A stretch of 64,000 nucleotides of DNA from Bugulina stolonifera. Taxonomy: Eukaryota; Bryozoa; Gymnolaemata; Cheilostomatida; Bugulidae. The stretch is from contig OW285189.1 in the NCBI GenBank assembly GCA_935421135.1, forward strand, positions 16,327,072-16,391,071, read 5' to 3'. Made by a program: the position numbers and the translations under genes. Positions 1 through 10,415 of the stretch are shown piece by piece. The notes under the pieces are model-generated. The model worked only from the letters and a program-made list of their open reading frames with translations, searched no databases and was not told where the DNA came from. Numbering within the stretch: position 1 is the stretch's first letter; each line of letters begins with the position of its first letter.

Positions 1-850
1 GTAACCCGATGTAACCCGATGTAACCCGATGTGTTTTCGACCTCCCCCGATGTGTTTTCGACCTCCCCCGATGTGATTCGATGTGTCTCGATGTGTTTTC
101 GACCTCCCCCGATGTGATTCGATGTGTCCCGATGTGTTTTCGACCTTCCCCGATGTGACCCGATGTAACCCGATGTAACCCGATGTAACCCGATGTGTTT
201 TTTACCTCCCCCGATGTGTTTTCGACCTCCCCCGATGTGATTCGATGTGTCTCGATGTGTTTTTGACCTTCCCCGATGTAACCCGATGTGTTTTTGACCT
301 CCCCCGATGTGATTCGATGTGTCCCGATGTGTTTTCGACCTCCCCCGATGTGATTCGATGTGTTTTCGACCTCCCCCGATGTGATTCGATGTGTTTTCGA
401 CCTCCCCCGATGTGATTCAATGTGTTTTCGACCTCCCCCGATGTGATTCGATGTGTCCCGATGTGTTTTCGACCTCCCCCGATGTGTTTTCGACCTCCCC
501 CGATGTGATTCGATGTGTTTTCGACCTCCCCCGATGTGATTCGATGTGTTTTCGACCTCCCCCGATGTGATTCGATGTGTTTTCGACCTCCCCCGATGTG
601 ATTCGATGTGTTTTCGGCCTCCCCCGATGTGATTCGATGTGTTTTCGACCTCCTCCGATGTGTTTTCGACCTCCCCCGATGTGATTCGATGTGTTTTCGA
701 CCTCCCCCGATGTGATTCGATGTGTCCCGATGTGTTTTCGACCTCTCCCGATGTGTTTTCGACCTTTCCCGATGTGTTTCGATGTTTCCCTATGTGTTTT
801 CGATCTTTCCCGATGTGATTCGATGCACTCTGATGTGTTTCCAATGCACT
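1..850. repeat. Satellite/minisatellite array of GATGTG modules
   Basis: The array is built from interchangeable modules: a 10-mer GATGTGATTC or GATGTGTCCC and a 21-mer beginning GATGTGTTTTCGACC, often joined into a 31-bp unit. It begins before the window, so its full length is unknown. The last copies (about 760-850) are more diverged, as is usual at array edges. Both strands stay open for long stretches because of the periodicity; I regard those reading frames as non-coding. Confidence 0.95.
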
Positions 851-868
851 CCAATGTATATGCTGTTA

Positions 869-909
869 GCCAATCAGCTTTATTTGTATCTTTTTATTCA
901 CTATATAAA
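869..909 (+). promoter_or_regulatory. CCAAT and TATA boxes of the IkB-like gene
   Basis: A CCAAT motif inside TTAGCCAATCAG (about 868-878) precedes a TATATAAA box at 902-909. The first in-frame ATG follows at 996, which leaves a 5' UTR of about 60 nt if transcription starts near 930-935. The satellite array ends only about 20 bp upstream of the CCAAT motif. I saw no clear GGGRNNYYCC kB site here. Confidence 0.6.
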
Positions 910-995
910 GAGAGGTGGAAACAGTAGTTTAGTTAACTCTTTCTAGCTCCAGTCTGTTCTTAATAGAAATTAAAGAAGGTTAGCACACAAATAGC

Positions 996-2443
996 ATGGA
1001 AAGTGGATATGGATCAAGCGAGTATAGCAACAAGCTAATGACTCCTATAAACCAAGAGCTGATGAAGGTAACAGTGGAAAGATGTACAGAACAAAGCAAG
1101 TATGAGAATAAAGACTTATTTGAGGGGGTGTCTGAGCTCTTTCTCCAAAAAAGCTTACCTCTAGATTGGCAGAAATGGGATCCTTTAACCGATATTCGTA
1201 ATAAGCTTAGCACACAGTTACTAGAAGAAATTCGTTCTATCTTTTGGGAGCAAGATGGAAAGGATGAAGAGTTGTAAGTTATACATACTTCCAACTATTT
1301 TTTTTTTTTTTTTGTTTCGTATTGTCTTTTATGATCAAAATAAAATATGATAGACAAATTTCCCATATAACTACCTCTCAACTATGTGAAAAACAAATAT
1401 CATGCTAAATGATGTAGTGAGGTACTAGAAGCAGCCCGAGATAGAGATGAGAGAGCCATTGCACTCGCGGTATTTGTTGCGAGGAGTCACAAACAACTGA
1501 ATACAAAGAATGCGAATCGGCAGACATTACTTCACCTAACTGTACAGTCTTATTGTTCGGATTCACTAATTCGTCTCATCATCACAAGGGGAGCGGATGG
1601 AGCAATAGCCGATGCTTGGGGTTAGTGTTTTATAGCACCAATGTTTGCATGCATTGCTTGTTAAAAAATATAGTATTGCAAAACTTGTAACAATTCGATA
1701 CTTATCTATATTGCTAATGTTTATTTGGAAGGTGACACCCCCCTTCACATTGCTGCACGTCTGGGTAGAGCTAAGGTTATTCATGCTCTAACCACAAGTT
1801 TGACCAGAGCAGAAGTAAAGCATCCATACTTCAGAGTTCCTTACAAATCACTTCCCCAAGACAATGTACAGAGCTACAATCATGATGGAAGGAGTGTAGT
1901 CCACCTCATTGTTGAAACAGCGCATAGCAGCAAGCATAGAGAGGCACTAAAAGTACTAAAAAAAAATACTCGGGCTGACTTAGATATGAGGGTAAGTGAA
2001 TACATTACAGTGGAATAAAAGTAGAGTAGATCGAATTGATAAGTTAGATGGGGAGTTTAATTCTATTCTCTTGTTTGATATTATAGCGAATGGGAGATGG
2101 ATATGCCCCATCTCACATTGCCATAGAGAATGAAGACTACGAATGTCTACATACATGTCTAAGATTGGGAGCTGATTCTGAAGTTCGTAACTACAAAAGT
2201 GAAACTCCTCAACAACTAGCTCACCTCTACAAATCAGCAGATATGGTAAGGGACCAACAACATAAAGAAGTATAGATTTCTTGCTTTGTCCACCTTGAGT
2301 GATATTCGTCTGAGTAAAAAACTAAAATCATCTTGTAGGTAAGACTGTGTCAAGAGTTTGGAGCTGGAGCATATCAATTAGAGTATGCTGAGACCGAAGT
2401 CGTAAACATTATAGCTCCTACGACTTCTGATGAAGATGAGTAA
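996..2443 (+). CDS. IkB-like ankyrin-repeat protein (NF-kB inhibitor family), 5 exons
   Basis: I read five exons: 996-1273, 1418-1620, 1732-1991, 2087-2245 and 2339-2443. Donors are GTAAGT, GTTAGT, GTAAGT and GTAAGG; acceptors are TAG or AAG. Spliced length is 1005 nt, giving 334 aa, close to IkB-alpha (about 317 aa). Ankyrin repeats run from about residue 126 (NRQTLLHLTVQ) through GDTPLHIAARLG at 161, GRSVVHLIVE, and PSHIAIENEDYECLHTCLRL to about residue 300. Residues 2-7 are ESGYGS, resembling the DSGxxS phosphodegron that IKK phosphorylates and beta-TrCP reads in IkB proteins. The C-terminus is acidic (TTSDEDE), like IkB PEST/CK2 tails. Known family role: cytoplasmic retention of Rel/NF-kB dimers until signal-induced degradation. 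The exon structure is directly supported by frame and splice sites; the IkB assignment is inference. A Bcl-3-like or other ankyrin protein remains possible. Confidence 0.8.
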
Positions 2444-2459
2444 TAAGTACCTAAACCCC

Positions 2460-2935
2460 TCTTTTATTTATTCTATTGCTACTATTGTGAAGTTTATTTA
2501 ATATATTACATAATGCTGACTTAACACATGCACACAACCTTTTATTTATTCTATTGCTACCATTGTGAAAAGTTTATCTAATGTATAATATACACTGTCT
2601 TAACACATGTACACAGACTTTCTTGCTAATAACAGATATGACATACTCTTTTAAATATGTGTCTTTTATTCTTTCAATTGTGTTTTAACACGTGTACACA
2701 ATCTTTTATTCATTCTATTGTCACCATTGCGGAAAGTTTATTTAATGTATTATATATGCTGACTTAACACATGCACACGTTTCTTTATTGTCAATACAAT
2801 GTATATCATAGAACCAACCCTTCTTCCCATCAGTGTATTTATAGCCAAGACTTTACACATTTCTTTATTAACAATGCGATGCACATCATAAACCATCCCT
2901 TCCGTAGTACTTCTTCTTATCGCTAATGAGAGTTA
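2460..2935. repeat. Degenerate ~80-bp tandem repeat downstream of the IkB-like gene
   Basis: Three to four diverged copies of a unit that starts CTTTTATTTATTCTATTGC and ends near TTAACACATGCACAC occur at about 2460, 2540 and 2700. A second small duplication follows (TTTCTTTATT...CATCATA at about 2780 and 2865). No gene is visible in this interval. Confidence 0.6.
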
Positions 2936-2939
2936 TAGG

Positions 2940-3530
2940 CGAAGAAGCGCAGCCGAATTCGCTCGTTTAGATCACAAGCTTTTCGAGTGGAGGGCTCGGG
3001 AGAAGCGGCGGGCCGCTGCCTAGTCGCTTGGCCCGGTGGATACGGGGCACCGGCGTCGCCTCCACGTGTACGGTCGGCGCCGCACGCAACGTGGGCGGAC
3101 GCGGCTTGACCGCCTCAAACGATTGGTCGTTCGGGTGAGTGGGGGTTGCGGGGTGGGGAGGGTGGGCGGCGGTGGAGGAGGGGTGGCGGTGATGACGGTG
3201 ATGGCGGCGGCGGCGGCGGCGGTGGTGGTGGTGGTGGCGGCGGCGGCGGCGGTGGCGGTGGTGGTGGTGGCGGCGGTGGTGGTGGTGGCGGTGGTGGCGG
3301 CGGCGGCGGTGGCGGCGACGGTGGTGAGGGCGGTGGTGGTGGCGGCGGCGGCGGCGGTGGTGAGGGCGGCGGTGGCGGCGGCGGCGACGGCGGTGGCGCG
3401 GACGGGACGAGGGCGGTGGCGGGGAGGAGGGAGGAGTGGGAGGTGGGGGAGGGGGAGGGGAGGAGGGTGGGAAGGAGGAAGGGAAGGGGTCGTGGCCGGG
3501 TTCGGGGTCAAGTGTGCAAATGTTTTTTCG
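2940..3530. repeat. GC-rich purine-strand GGC/GGT triplet island
   Basis: An abrupt change from AT-rich sequence to a CpG-dense block dominated by GGC and GGT triplets on the plus strand, ending in GGGGAGG-type runs. All long reading frames here translate to homopolymer-like Gly, Ala/Val or His/Arg tracts on both strands, so I treat them as shadows of the repeat. G-run density suggests G-quadruplex potential on the plus strand. Confidence 0.8.
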
Positions 3531-3531
3531 A

Positions 3532-3640
3532 CCAATCAGAAGGGGGGATTTTGGGGTGACCTTGGCAAGGTCGTGTGCAAAATTTTTGTGCTCTTCTGTG
3601 ATTGGTTGAAATCGGAAATACCGGCTTGTGATTGGTTGAA
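3532..3640. promoter_or_regulatory. Cluster of three CCAAT-type motifs beside the GC island
   Basis: CCAATCAG at 3532 (plus) and two copies of GTGATTGGTTGAAA at about 3599 and 3629 (minus) lie within 110 bp at the edge of the GC-rich island. This arrangement resembles a CpG-island promoter with NF-Y sites, but no coding exon is identifiable on either side. The assignment is tentative. Confidence 0.3.
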
Positions 3641-3689
3641 AACAGGGGTCAATGAGTGCGTGTCTGTCTAGAAGTGCACTGACTATACT

Positions 3690-3880
3690 ACTCACATGTA
3701 CATACATTATATGTACATACATTACATGCACATACACATGTACATACATTACATGTACATACACATGTACATACATTACATGTACATACACATGTACATA
3801 CATTATATGTACATACATTACATGCACATACACATGTACATACATTACATGTACATGCATTACATGTACAAGACTTGAGA
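3690..3880. repeat. ACATGTACATACATT-type minisatellite
   Basis: A tandem array made of alternating ACATGTACAT, ACATTACATG and ACACATGTAC words, with a few C/T variants. It is self-complementary in part, so either strand can fold. Reading frames through it are repeat artefacts. Confidence 0.85.
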
Positions 3881-3895
3881 CTTGTAGGCCTATAT

Positions 3896-3965
3896 GACTG
3901 ACATTACTAGCATGATTTGACTGAAAGATTCAGCGGAAATGAGTTCATTGAAAAACTCTAGACTG
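3896..3965. repeat. Dispersed repeat end shared with the right edge of the window
   Basis: The segment containing GATTCAGCGGAAATGAG and ending CTCTAGACTG matches, with scattered substitutions, the final about 70 bp of the window (63929-64000). This looks like the conserved end of a dispersed element; its other end is not identifiable here. Confidence 0.5.
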
Positions 3966-4473
3966 AAATAACACAAAATAACTGAACAAAGTGTAGACTA
4001 TTACCTGCCATCTTTTTCCTGGGTCTTCAATCAGCACCTTGTTGTATCTATCACACATATATTATACCAGCATGCTCCAGTGATGCCTGCTTATATACTG
4101 GTGCTATTACACAATCCCTATAATTATTTAACACCTGTAAAATGTAAAATGTAAAATCTGTTATGTACAATTATGGCCTAGAGTCTCCACTGTTACCCTA
4201 GCTATTAAACAGGCCCTATTTTCAACAGACCTAAAAGACCTAATTGTTTGAACCATGCAAGTTATACATAGTTAAAAAGCTGAAAACTTGCTCTTTCTAA
4301 TGTTATCAAAAGACATAATATTTACTCAGTACTTGGATTTGGAAATGGACCCAAAGTCAACGACCTAATGTTGTGTTTAATTGTTGGTTTTCTCCTTACC
4401 AAGTCCTATAATGACACCAAACCATATAGTTAAACAAGTAATTCCTAAATTTAAATAATGCCATACACACTAC

Positions 4474-4760
4474 CTAGCAATTAATGCCACACTTTACAAG
4501 ATTTGACAGGTTTTGAATGGTACCAATACTGTCTATACTTGGTAGTTTTCACATGGAAGCTGTACTACTACAAGGAACCTATAGATCTACAAACAAGCAA
4601 ACAAGCTTTCATTATGCACCTTCACAAGCTAAAACACTATTGGTAGACAGAGTTATCAGGTGTCTTAGTGCACCTTTTATGTAAAAACAGCCCAAATACA
4701 GACAGCATTTGTACCATCCAAAACCTGTCAAATCTTGCAAAATATTTTATCAATTGCTAG
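4474..4760. mobile_element. MITE with long imperfect inverted termini
   Basis: The outer ends CTAGCAATT / AATTGCTAG and an inner about 28-bp pair (ACAAGATTTGACAGG at 4498 and CCTGTCAAATCTTG near 4726) are inverted. A further inner pair also mirrors (CTGTCTATACTTGG / CAAATACAGACAG). Related sequence recurs at about 23800-24035 (same orientation) and, inverted, at 24645-24790. No coding capacity. Confidence 0.65.
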
Positions 4761-4822
4761 TTTATGGCTAGGACATTGTTTAGATTTAAGAATTACTTGC
4801 TTAATTATATTGTTTAGCGTCA

Positions 4823-5160
4823 TTAAAAGACTTCAGGTGTTGGATCAGCTTCTGGAATGGGACTTGGTTCCCTCCTCTCATCTACAAAACCATTATTCTG
4901 GCTTAACATGACGTGTAACATTCCTATCAAGCCTAGTGTAGTCATGATACTCAACCACCCAACAGTAAAGTTACTACCAGTTTTCTTTACAACAGTAACA
5001 GGCTCTTGACAACAGTAACGGGCTCTTGACAACAGCAACAGACACTCGACAACAGTAACAGGCTCTCAATGGAATTTACTATTCCCATTATTAGGTTGGT
5101 CTCGTTTTATTAGCACTAGGTCACCTGGAAGTACGTGGGCTACCTCCGTTTGATCGACGC
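4823..5160 (-). pseudogene. Family X C-terminal exon fragment with a membrane segment
   Basis: On the minus strand the reading frame ends in a hydrophobic segment (VGWLSIMTTLGLIGMLHVML) followed by an acidic, proline-rich tail (REPSPIPEADPTPEVF) and a stop at 4823. Upstream lie four copies of a 20-21-bp repeat (4990-5075, EPVTVV-like when in frame) whose 20-nt units shift the frame. Further upstream a piece reads GDLVLIKRDQP, reminiscent of the DUF5641-like region downstream of integrase in BEL/Pao retroelements. The same C-terminal piece recurs at 24060-24200. I cannot identify the family; a decayed retroelement or gene fragment with a single-pass membrane tail is possible. Confidence 0.4.
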
Positions 5161-5166
5161 TTCATG

Positions 5167-5865
5167 TCAGTGTATAATTTGGACTGACCTTTTATTTAGG
5201 AGCCCAGGTCTGCCACCTCTATCTGTCCATGTAGTTATCAACGCAATACCTTCTCGCTTTGTTTCCTGTTCAGTCTTTCTTCGCAATGAAATCGGACTAA
5301 CTATGTCTTTCCTGCATTTCATGATTCTGTGATAACATTCTTCTAAATGACGAGAGTGACTGACTGCATTCGTCATCAGTGGTGCAAAATATTTGGATTC
5401 AATTTGTTTTTCCATTACTGTATCAGTCTTGAGTTAGTATGAGATTTAGACATGCTACAACAAAGTAAAGATTCAATATCTGGATCAGTGTAAGCAAGAG
5501 CCTCTAGTAATTCAATCACTGGGCAAATGTAAGAATTTAAGTGCTTCTTCAAATAAGCAAAAAACTCTGCCTTGCTGTCGGAAAGACTTCTAAGAGGCAC
5601 ATAATCATACTTGATCCAAGACAAGAGGCAATGCATTTTAGCATTTATAGTTTCTTTAGTCTCAGGTGAGATGTCTTGTTTCATTAGGTTCTGTATAATA
5701 TATGTAATTGAACCAGAAAAATAACGTGTTGTTGGGCTGAGACAGTCAAACTCTAGTAAACTCACACCTTGACGACATATTAGGGCATACAAGAGAGATG
5801 ATTCTGCATGAAATGCGTTAAAGGGTGGAGTGAAAAAGCTCCTCTTCCAACTGGACCATCGATAT
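5167..5865 (-). pseudogene. Family X exon fragments (unidentified)
   Basis: Two overlapping minus-strand frames join at 5415 (stop TAA overlapping ATG). The upstream part contains LLYALICRQGVSLLEFDCL, PTTRYFSGSITYI and a Leu-rich stretch; the downstream part contains TWTDRGGRPGLLNKR. Related copies at 28911-29140 and 33402-33650 cover the first part, and 24355-24635 (plus strand) the second. The overlap of frames and the fragmentary copies suggest decayed paralogues or exons of a multi-exon gene whose other exons I cannot see. I do not recognise the product. The family repeatedly sits at borders of the duplicated A/B modules. Confidence 0.45.
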
Positions 5866-6159
5866 GCTATATAAAAATAACAATATTTTTAACTGCAAAT
5901 AACAACATTTTTAACAACAAAATAGTTCTAACAGCGCAAATATCTATAAGACATTGAGTACATAACTCAAACATAAATAAAACCCATAGATAACACAACT
6001 TTACCTAAATTAAATAGAGAACATAACTGTAACATAAAAACAACACATAGAGAACACAACTCCAACATAAATAGAACAAATGTCACTAACATTTCTACTG
6101 CTAGCTGTGTATGGTTATTTTGAAAAAACTCTACAGATCTCAACCATTTAGAGATCATG

Positions 6160-7260
6160 AGTGAAATGGTGTGTTTATGCAGATATTTTGTTGAATATAT
6201 TTATTTAGTGTTAGCCTGGTCAAGAACCATTTTTGAGTTTAATAAAACATTTAATAACTAAAAACAACCTCTCCATCGTCGTATTCAAAAACATTGATGT
6301 TTAGACATGTCCCTCGGTTAACAAATTTTAAATTGCATAGCAATAGGCAGAACTAAGACGTAAAAGTCCATGTATCTAGCATAATTAAATACATGTGATT
6401 CCAATTGGTTTTTTCCACAAAATTAAACATACATGTACATGCATGTGTACATACGATGCTGAGCTTGGTTTATCTTGTAACTTTTGACATTCAGGGGCTT
6501 ATTATTTGCTGCACCCCCCCCCCCCTACACGAAAAATATCTTCTTGGAGGGGCTGCTACAACCCTGCTCCTCAAGGCAACATATACGTAATATATACTAT
6601 TGATTAACTGACAAATGCAATGTACATGTACTTGAATGTGCACAGCACAAGTAGAAACCGAGGTCAGGCAAGAAGATTTCAGAGCTGTTGTTCATAGAAT
6701 TAAACCAAGTAAGTGCAAAGTCCCTAGTCCTACTGCAAGTAGCATTCTTCACATTGAGAGAAAGTACAAGTAGAGCACAGGTGCAACTCTATACTCTCTA
6801 AATGTACATACACTTGAAATTACAACCGGGTATACTTCCATACTTCAGATCTCAAAAATTATGGTGTATAACTGTGGCACTACAGGTGGAAAGTGATAAT
6901 TCTACTCAACAGCATAGTAAAGCTATATGCAAGCACAGGTGCTGTAAACTATTTTGTGATATTCAACCAAACAGAATAGGCTTTATGAAAATCTGCTGTC
7001 TTTTTCAAAATTTGGTCAGACCATGTTTTATGCAGATACGAAAGCAAGAGGTAAGTATCGGTTTTATGTAATTAGATAGATTGGATATTTAGAGTTCTTT
7101 CTCCAAGGCATGCATGAAATATTGCATTAGTATTATTATTAACTACAAGCCACTACACTGTGTTTATATTGCTATTTGCATTACTACAACATTTACCTAC
7201 ACGGTGTACGTCAGTTTCCTAGTGTTTCTACACCTGTATCTCCTATTTCTTCAATAAGCA
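6160..7260. other. No gene seen; module-flanking duplicated sequence
   Basis: About 6420-7260 is paralogous to 14110-14720 and, inverted, to part of 28570-28880. It is the 3' flank of the type B genes. It includes a poly-C run at about 6513 and the shared stretch GAAAATCTGCTGTCTTTTTC. No coding exon or RNA gene is recognisable. Confidence 0.6.
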
Positions 7261-7620
7261 ACAAGGTTCGAACGTTGGCTTGCAATAACATCATTTATTA
7301 ATTAGTAACAAAAATTACCATAACAACAACAAAATTTACTTAAATGTGTTTAGTTTTAGTAGGGGTGAATTTCGTAAGTTGATTTTCCAGTTTCCAGTTT
7401 CGCATCACAAGTTCAGAGTCTTTTTCCAGCCTAAGAGTTAAAGAATACAATTGAGTATGTAGTGAAAGTTTCTATTCAAGTAGCTTAACCTATGATCTGT
7501 ACAAATTGACAAAATGCAGTGGTTGGCCCTATACGAAAAGTGAAAATTTGCTTAACGAGTTATAATGTATCTGCTAAGTGAACACTTACTTACAGTTGTT
7601 TATTAGTGGTAAGATTTCTT

Positions 7621-7785
7621 CTAGCCACTATAGCCGTAGCCAGATCTGCGATAGCCACCATAGCTGTGTTTGTGGCCACCATAGCCATAATTACGGCTTT
7701 TATAAACACCACCGTAGCCGTAGTAAGGGGGAACTGCTGACACGAGAGCAAGACAAACGGTCAGGAGCAGTACAAATACCTTCAT
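7621..7785 (-). CDS. Type B small secreted Gly/Tyr-rich protein (54 aa)
   Basis: Reads MKVFVLLLTVCLALVSA as a signal peptide, then a mature 37 residues rich in Gly and Tyr (GYGGHKHSYGGYRRSGYGY), without cysteine. It is shorter than its paralogues at 15.7 and 28.0 kb and has a distinct VPPYYGYGG start to the mature part, so it is the most diverged B copy. Inferred structure: first non-coding exon about 8391-8445, acceptor at 7801, coding exon, GTAAGT donor at 7589, last non-coding exon from 7430 with poly(A) signal near 7294. A 24-bp minisatellite has expanded inside intron 1. Function is unknown; Tyr-rich secreted proteins can be structural, adhesive or antimicrobial. Confidence 0.75.
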   Translation of the reverse strand: MKVFVLLLTVCLALVSAVPPYYGYGGVYKSRNYGYGGHKHSYGGYRRSGYGYSG

Positions 7786-7847
7786 CTTGGTAGGTAGTAT
7801 CTACAGGTAGAGTTAGTTTTCAGGATTATGTTATAGAAATAAATGCA

Positions 7848-8156
7848 TGTATGTCACAGTGTACGACATTGTGTATGTCACAGTGTACGACATTGTGTAT
7901 GTCACAGTGCACGACGTTGTGTATGTCACAGTGTACGACATTGTGTATGTCACAGTGTACGACATTGTGTATGTCACAGTGTACGACATTGTGTATGCCA
8001 CAGTGCATGACATTGTGTATGTCACAGTGCACGACATTGTGTATGTCACAGTGTACGACATTGTGTATGTCACAGTGTACGACATTGTGTATGTCACAGT
8101 GTACGACATTGCGTATGTCACAGTGTACGACATTGTGTATGTCACAGTGTACAAAT
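7848..8156. repeat. 24-bp minisatellite in intron 1 of the 7.6-kb type B gene
   Basis: About 12.7 copies of TATGTCACAGTGTACGACAT plus TGTG, with very few substitutions. The paralogous introns at about 15938-15975 and 27905-27950 hold only about 1.5 copies, so the expansion happened after duplication. The long open frames across it come from the 24-nt (8-codon) period. Confidence 0.95.
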
Positions 8157-8471
8157 TTGTAATTTATATGCAAATAGCTATACATTTGAAAATGGTTTGT
8201 AGCAATATTTAAACCAATGAAACAGTTCGAAATTTGATTGAATAAAATATAGTTTTGAAGTAATGGAAGCTTCAGTTCATGTGCTGCTAGTAAGAAATGC
8301 AATATTTTGAACAAACACATTTCAACTAGATTTAATAAAACTCACCTGCTAACTATTAAATTATACTTTCTGTTAGTGGATTACACTTACCTTACACTTG
8401 ACTCTGTAGAAATGATACTTCACAATCGATTTGTAGTTTGAAACTGATTTGAACATGGATGTAGCATCTCA

Positions 8472-8477
8472 TTTATA
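8472..8477 (-). promoter_or_regulatory. TATA box of type B gene (7.6 kb)
   Basis: GGTATAAATGAGATGC on the minus strand, in the same position and context as the TATA boxes of the 15.7- and 28.0-kb paralogues, about 80 nt upstream of the exon 1 donor at 8390. Confidence 0.6.
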
Positions 8478-10075
8478 CCTTTTGGTCAACACCATTGTCA
8501 GCCATATTTTTATAAATACGACATATGGCCGTCTGAGAACATTAATAAGTTATGTGACTCATTTTCAAATCTACTATTGCATTGACCAATAGAGACAGAT
8601 TTCACCTTGAACTAAGCGAATAGGTTCAATAGTAGCAGCAATTTATTTGGTTGAGTACAATTATACATTATTATATTTATAATATTTGGTTTTAGACCCA
8701 AGGCATTGTAAGAAATCAAATGATTGGGCTATTTTAAACAGTAATATTTTTTCTCAACGCAGTAGAATATCGAAACACACTTGCCATGATGTCTCCCCTC
8801 TCCCAAAATTCCCATCTCCACCAGATGTTCCCTAATCCAATCTTAAACCACTACTGTCGCACCCTTCAATATTTGCAAATAATCTTTTTCATCTGTTTTT
8901 GGTAAGATTGATGTGTTGTTTGTGTTTGATAACCTAGCAGCTGCCAAGAAATCCTTATTCAATATTGGCTGCTACTATACATGCATAACAATGAACCAAG
9001 TCACTGCAAACCTGTCGGTACATCTACACTAATTAAGTACCTTAAACTGAATGCTTTTTTACATCCGATTTATTTTTATAATTCATCTAAAAAATAGCAG
9101 TATTCATGTCTATTCAATACGTTTTATATGCCCATGTATTATATTTACTAATAAATGCTATTAAAATATAAAATAATTCAGCAATATCTCTTTGCTGTGT
9201 AATTCTGATGGCTGCAATAAACAGGAAGACTAAACGGCTTTAAGACACATTTAAAGACTCGACATTGATCATAATAATAATATCATGTCACATCAATGAC
9301 AGAAAGTGTTGTCCTGAATAAGCATCATATCTGACACAACTTACACGATCATCCACATCCCATATTCCACATTATTCTGTCCTCAGTTACCATGTCTAGG
9401 TATATGTACATATAATATAGTAACAGTATGAGAAATTGAATACCCTGTCACATAGATTTGCAAGTAAATAGAAAAGTTATAGTCAGTCATTTCCTTAGAA
9501 GGAATTATTATGCATCTTTGCTGTTCAATCTACATGTACTTGATACTCATTTACCTGGTTGAGAAAGTTTTGACCTAATACTTAAGTCAAAAATGTTTTG
9601 ATTATTAACTGACAGAAAGATGATGATACAAACATGTGACCTTGTTTGCTGCAGGAGCCATGAAAATGAACAATACCACAGATATATCAATGTTATAATA
9701 GAATAGAATCTGCACCTGCTTTTAGATGTCAAAATAAAAAAATATGCATGGATGAAGGCTATTGGCTAAAGTAAATTTTAGCAGTTTTTCTCAGTAAAGT
9801 TTTGGTATCATTACAGGAATGGAAAGTCTAATAATTGTGCTGATACAACTGTTTGATAATAAATATTACCAAACACACTTGGCAACTCTACTTAATAACA
9901 ACACATTTATATGTTTCTGCTGGGGAAGATTTTATTTAGCTAGAAAAAGTAACTTTAAGCAAGTAAGAAATGTGAGATATTAAACTATTAAATAGCAGAT
10001 TAGTATAAAGCACTGTTTTACTAATTGCTAATAACTTAAGCAAAAGGAAAACAGAGCCAAGTGTTCCAGGTCCGC

Positions 10076-10136
10076 GTCAGTTGACAGGTGTCAGTTGACA
10101 GGTGTCAGTTGACAGGTGTCAGTTCACAGGTGTCAG
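10076..10136. repeat. 14-bp repeat in the 3' UTR of the type A gene
   Basis: About four copies of GTCAGTTGACAGGT. The other A genes carry two to three copies at the equivalent place (about 22565-22605, 26517-26560, 32038-32070). The unit contains the palindrome-like TCAGTTGACAG, so the RNA could form small hairpins. Copy number varies between paralogues. Confidence 0.8.
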
Positions 10137-10415
10137 GTAGCTAAAACAGAGTATGATTATTACATTGCATAGTCACTATTACAGATATTGTGCACTATTT
10201 TACATTATGAGTTATTTATATAAATAGGACATGAATTAGTAATGTAATGCTTGTGTATGTATACCGGCGTACAAGGGTAGGCATAGAATCATTTATTTTA
10301 TTATTGATTAAAGTTTAGAAAATTGTTTTTCCATGTTTTGCTGGAAGAATTGAGTCCATAGTAATGAAACAAAAAATTAGAAATGCCTAATTAATATGCT
10401 TCCTTAGTACTCAGT

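Noticed and set aside
202..946. Open frames on both strands within the satellite array (HIESHRGRSKTHR-type and mirror).
   Set aside because: Translations simply follow the repeat period and change with each module; no start context, splice logic or non-repetitive part.
2967..3897. Long frames through the GC island and the ACATGTAC minisatellite, including a poly-Gly frame and a His/Arg frame.
   Set aside because: All are low-complexity shadows on both strands at the same place.
4497..5080. CRISPR-like appearance of spaced short repeats (about 4990-5075).
   Set aside because: Units are contiguous 20-21-bp tandem repeats without spacers, in a eukaryotic context.
7826..8320. Four overlapping frames across the 24-bp minisatellite.
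   Set aside because: 24 nt is a multiple of three, so the frames stay open by chance; the region is intron 1 of a small gene.
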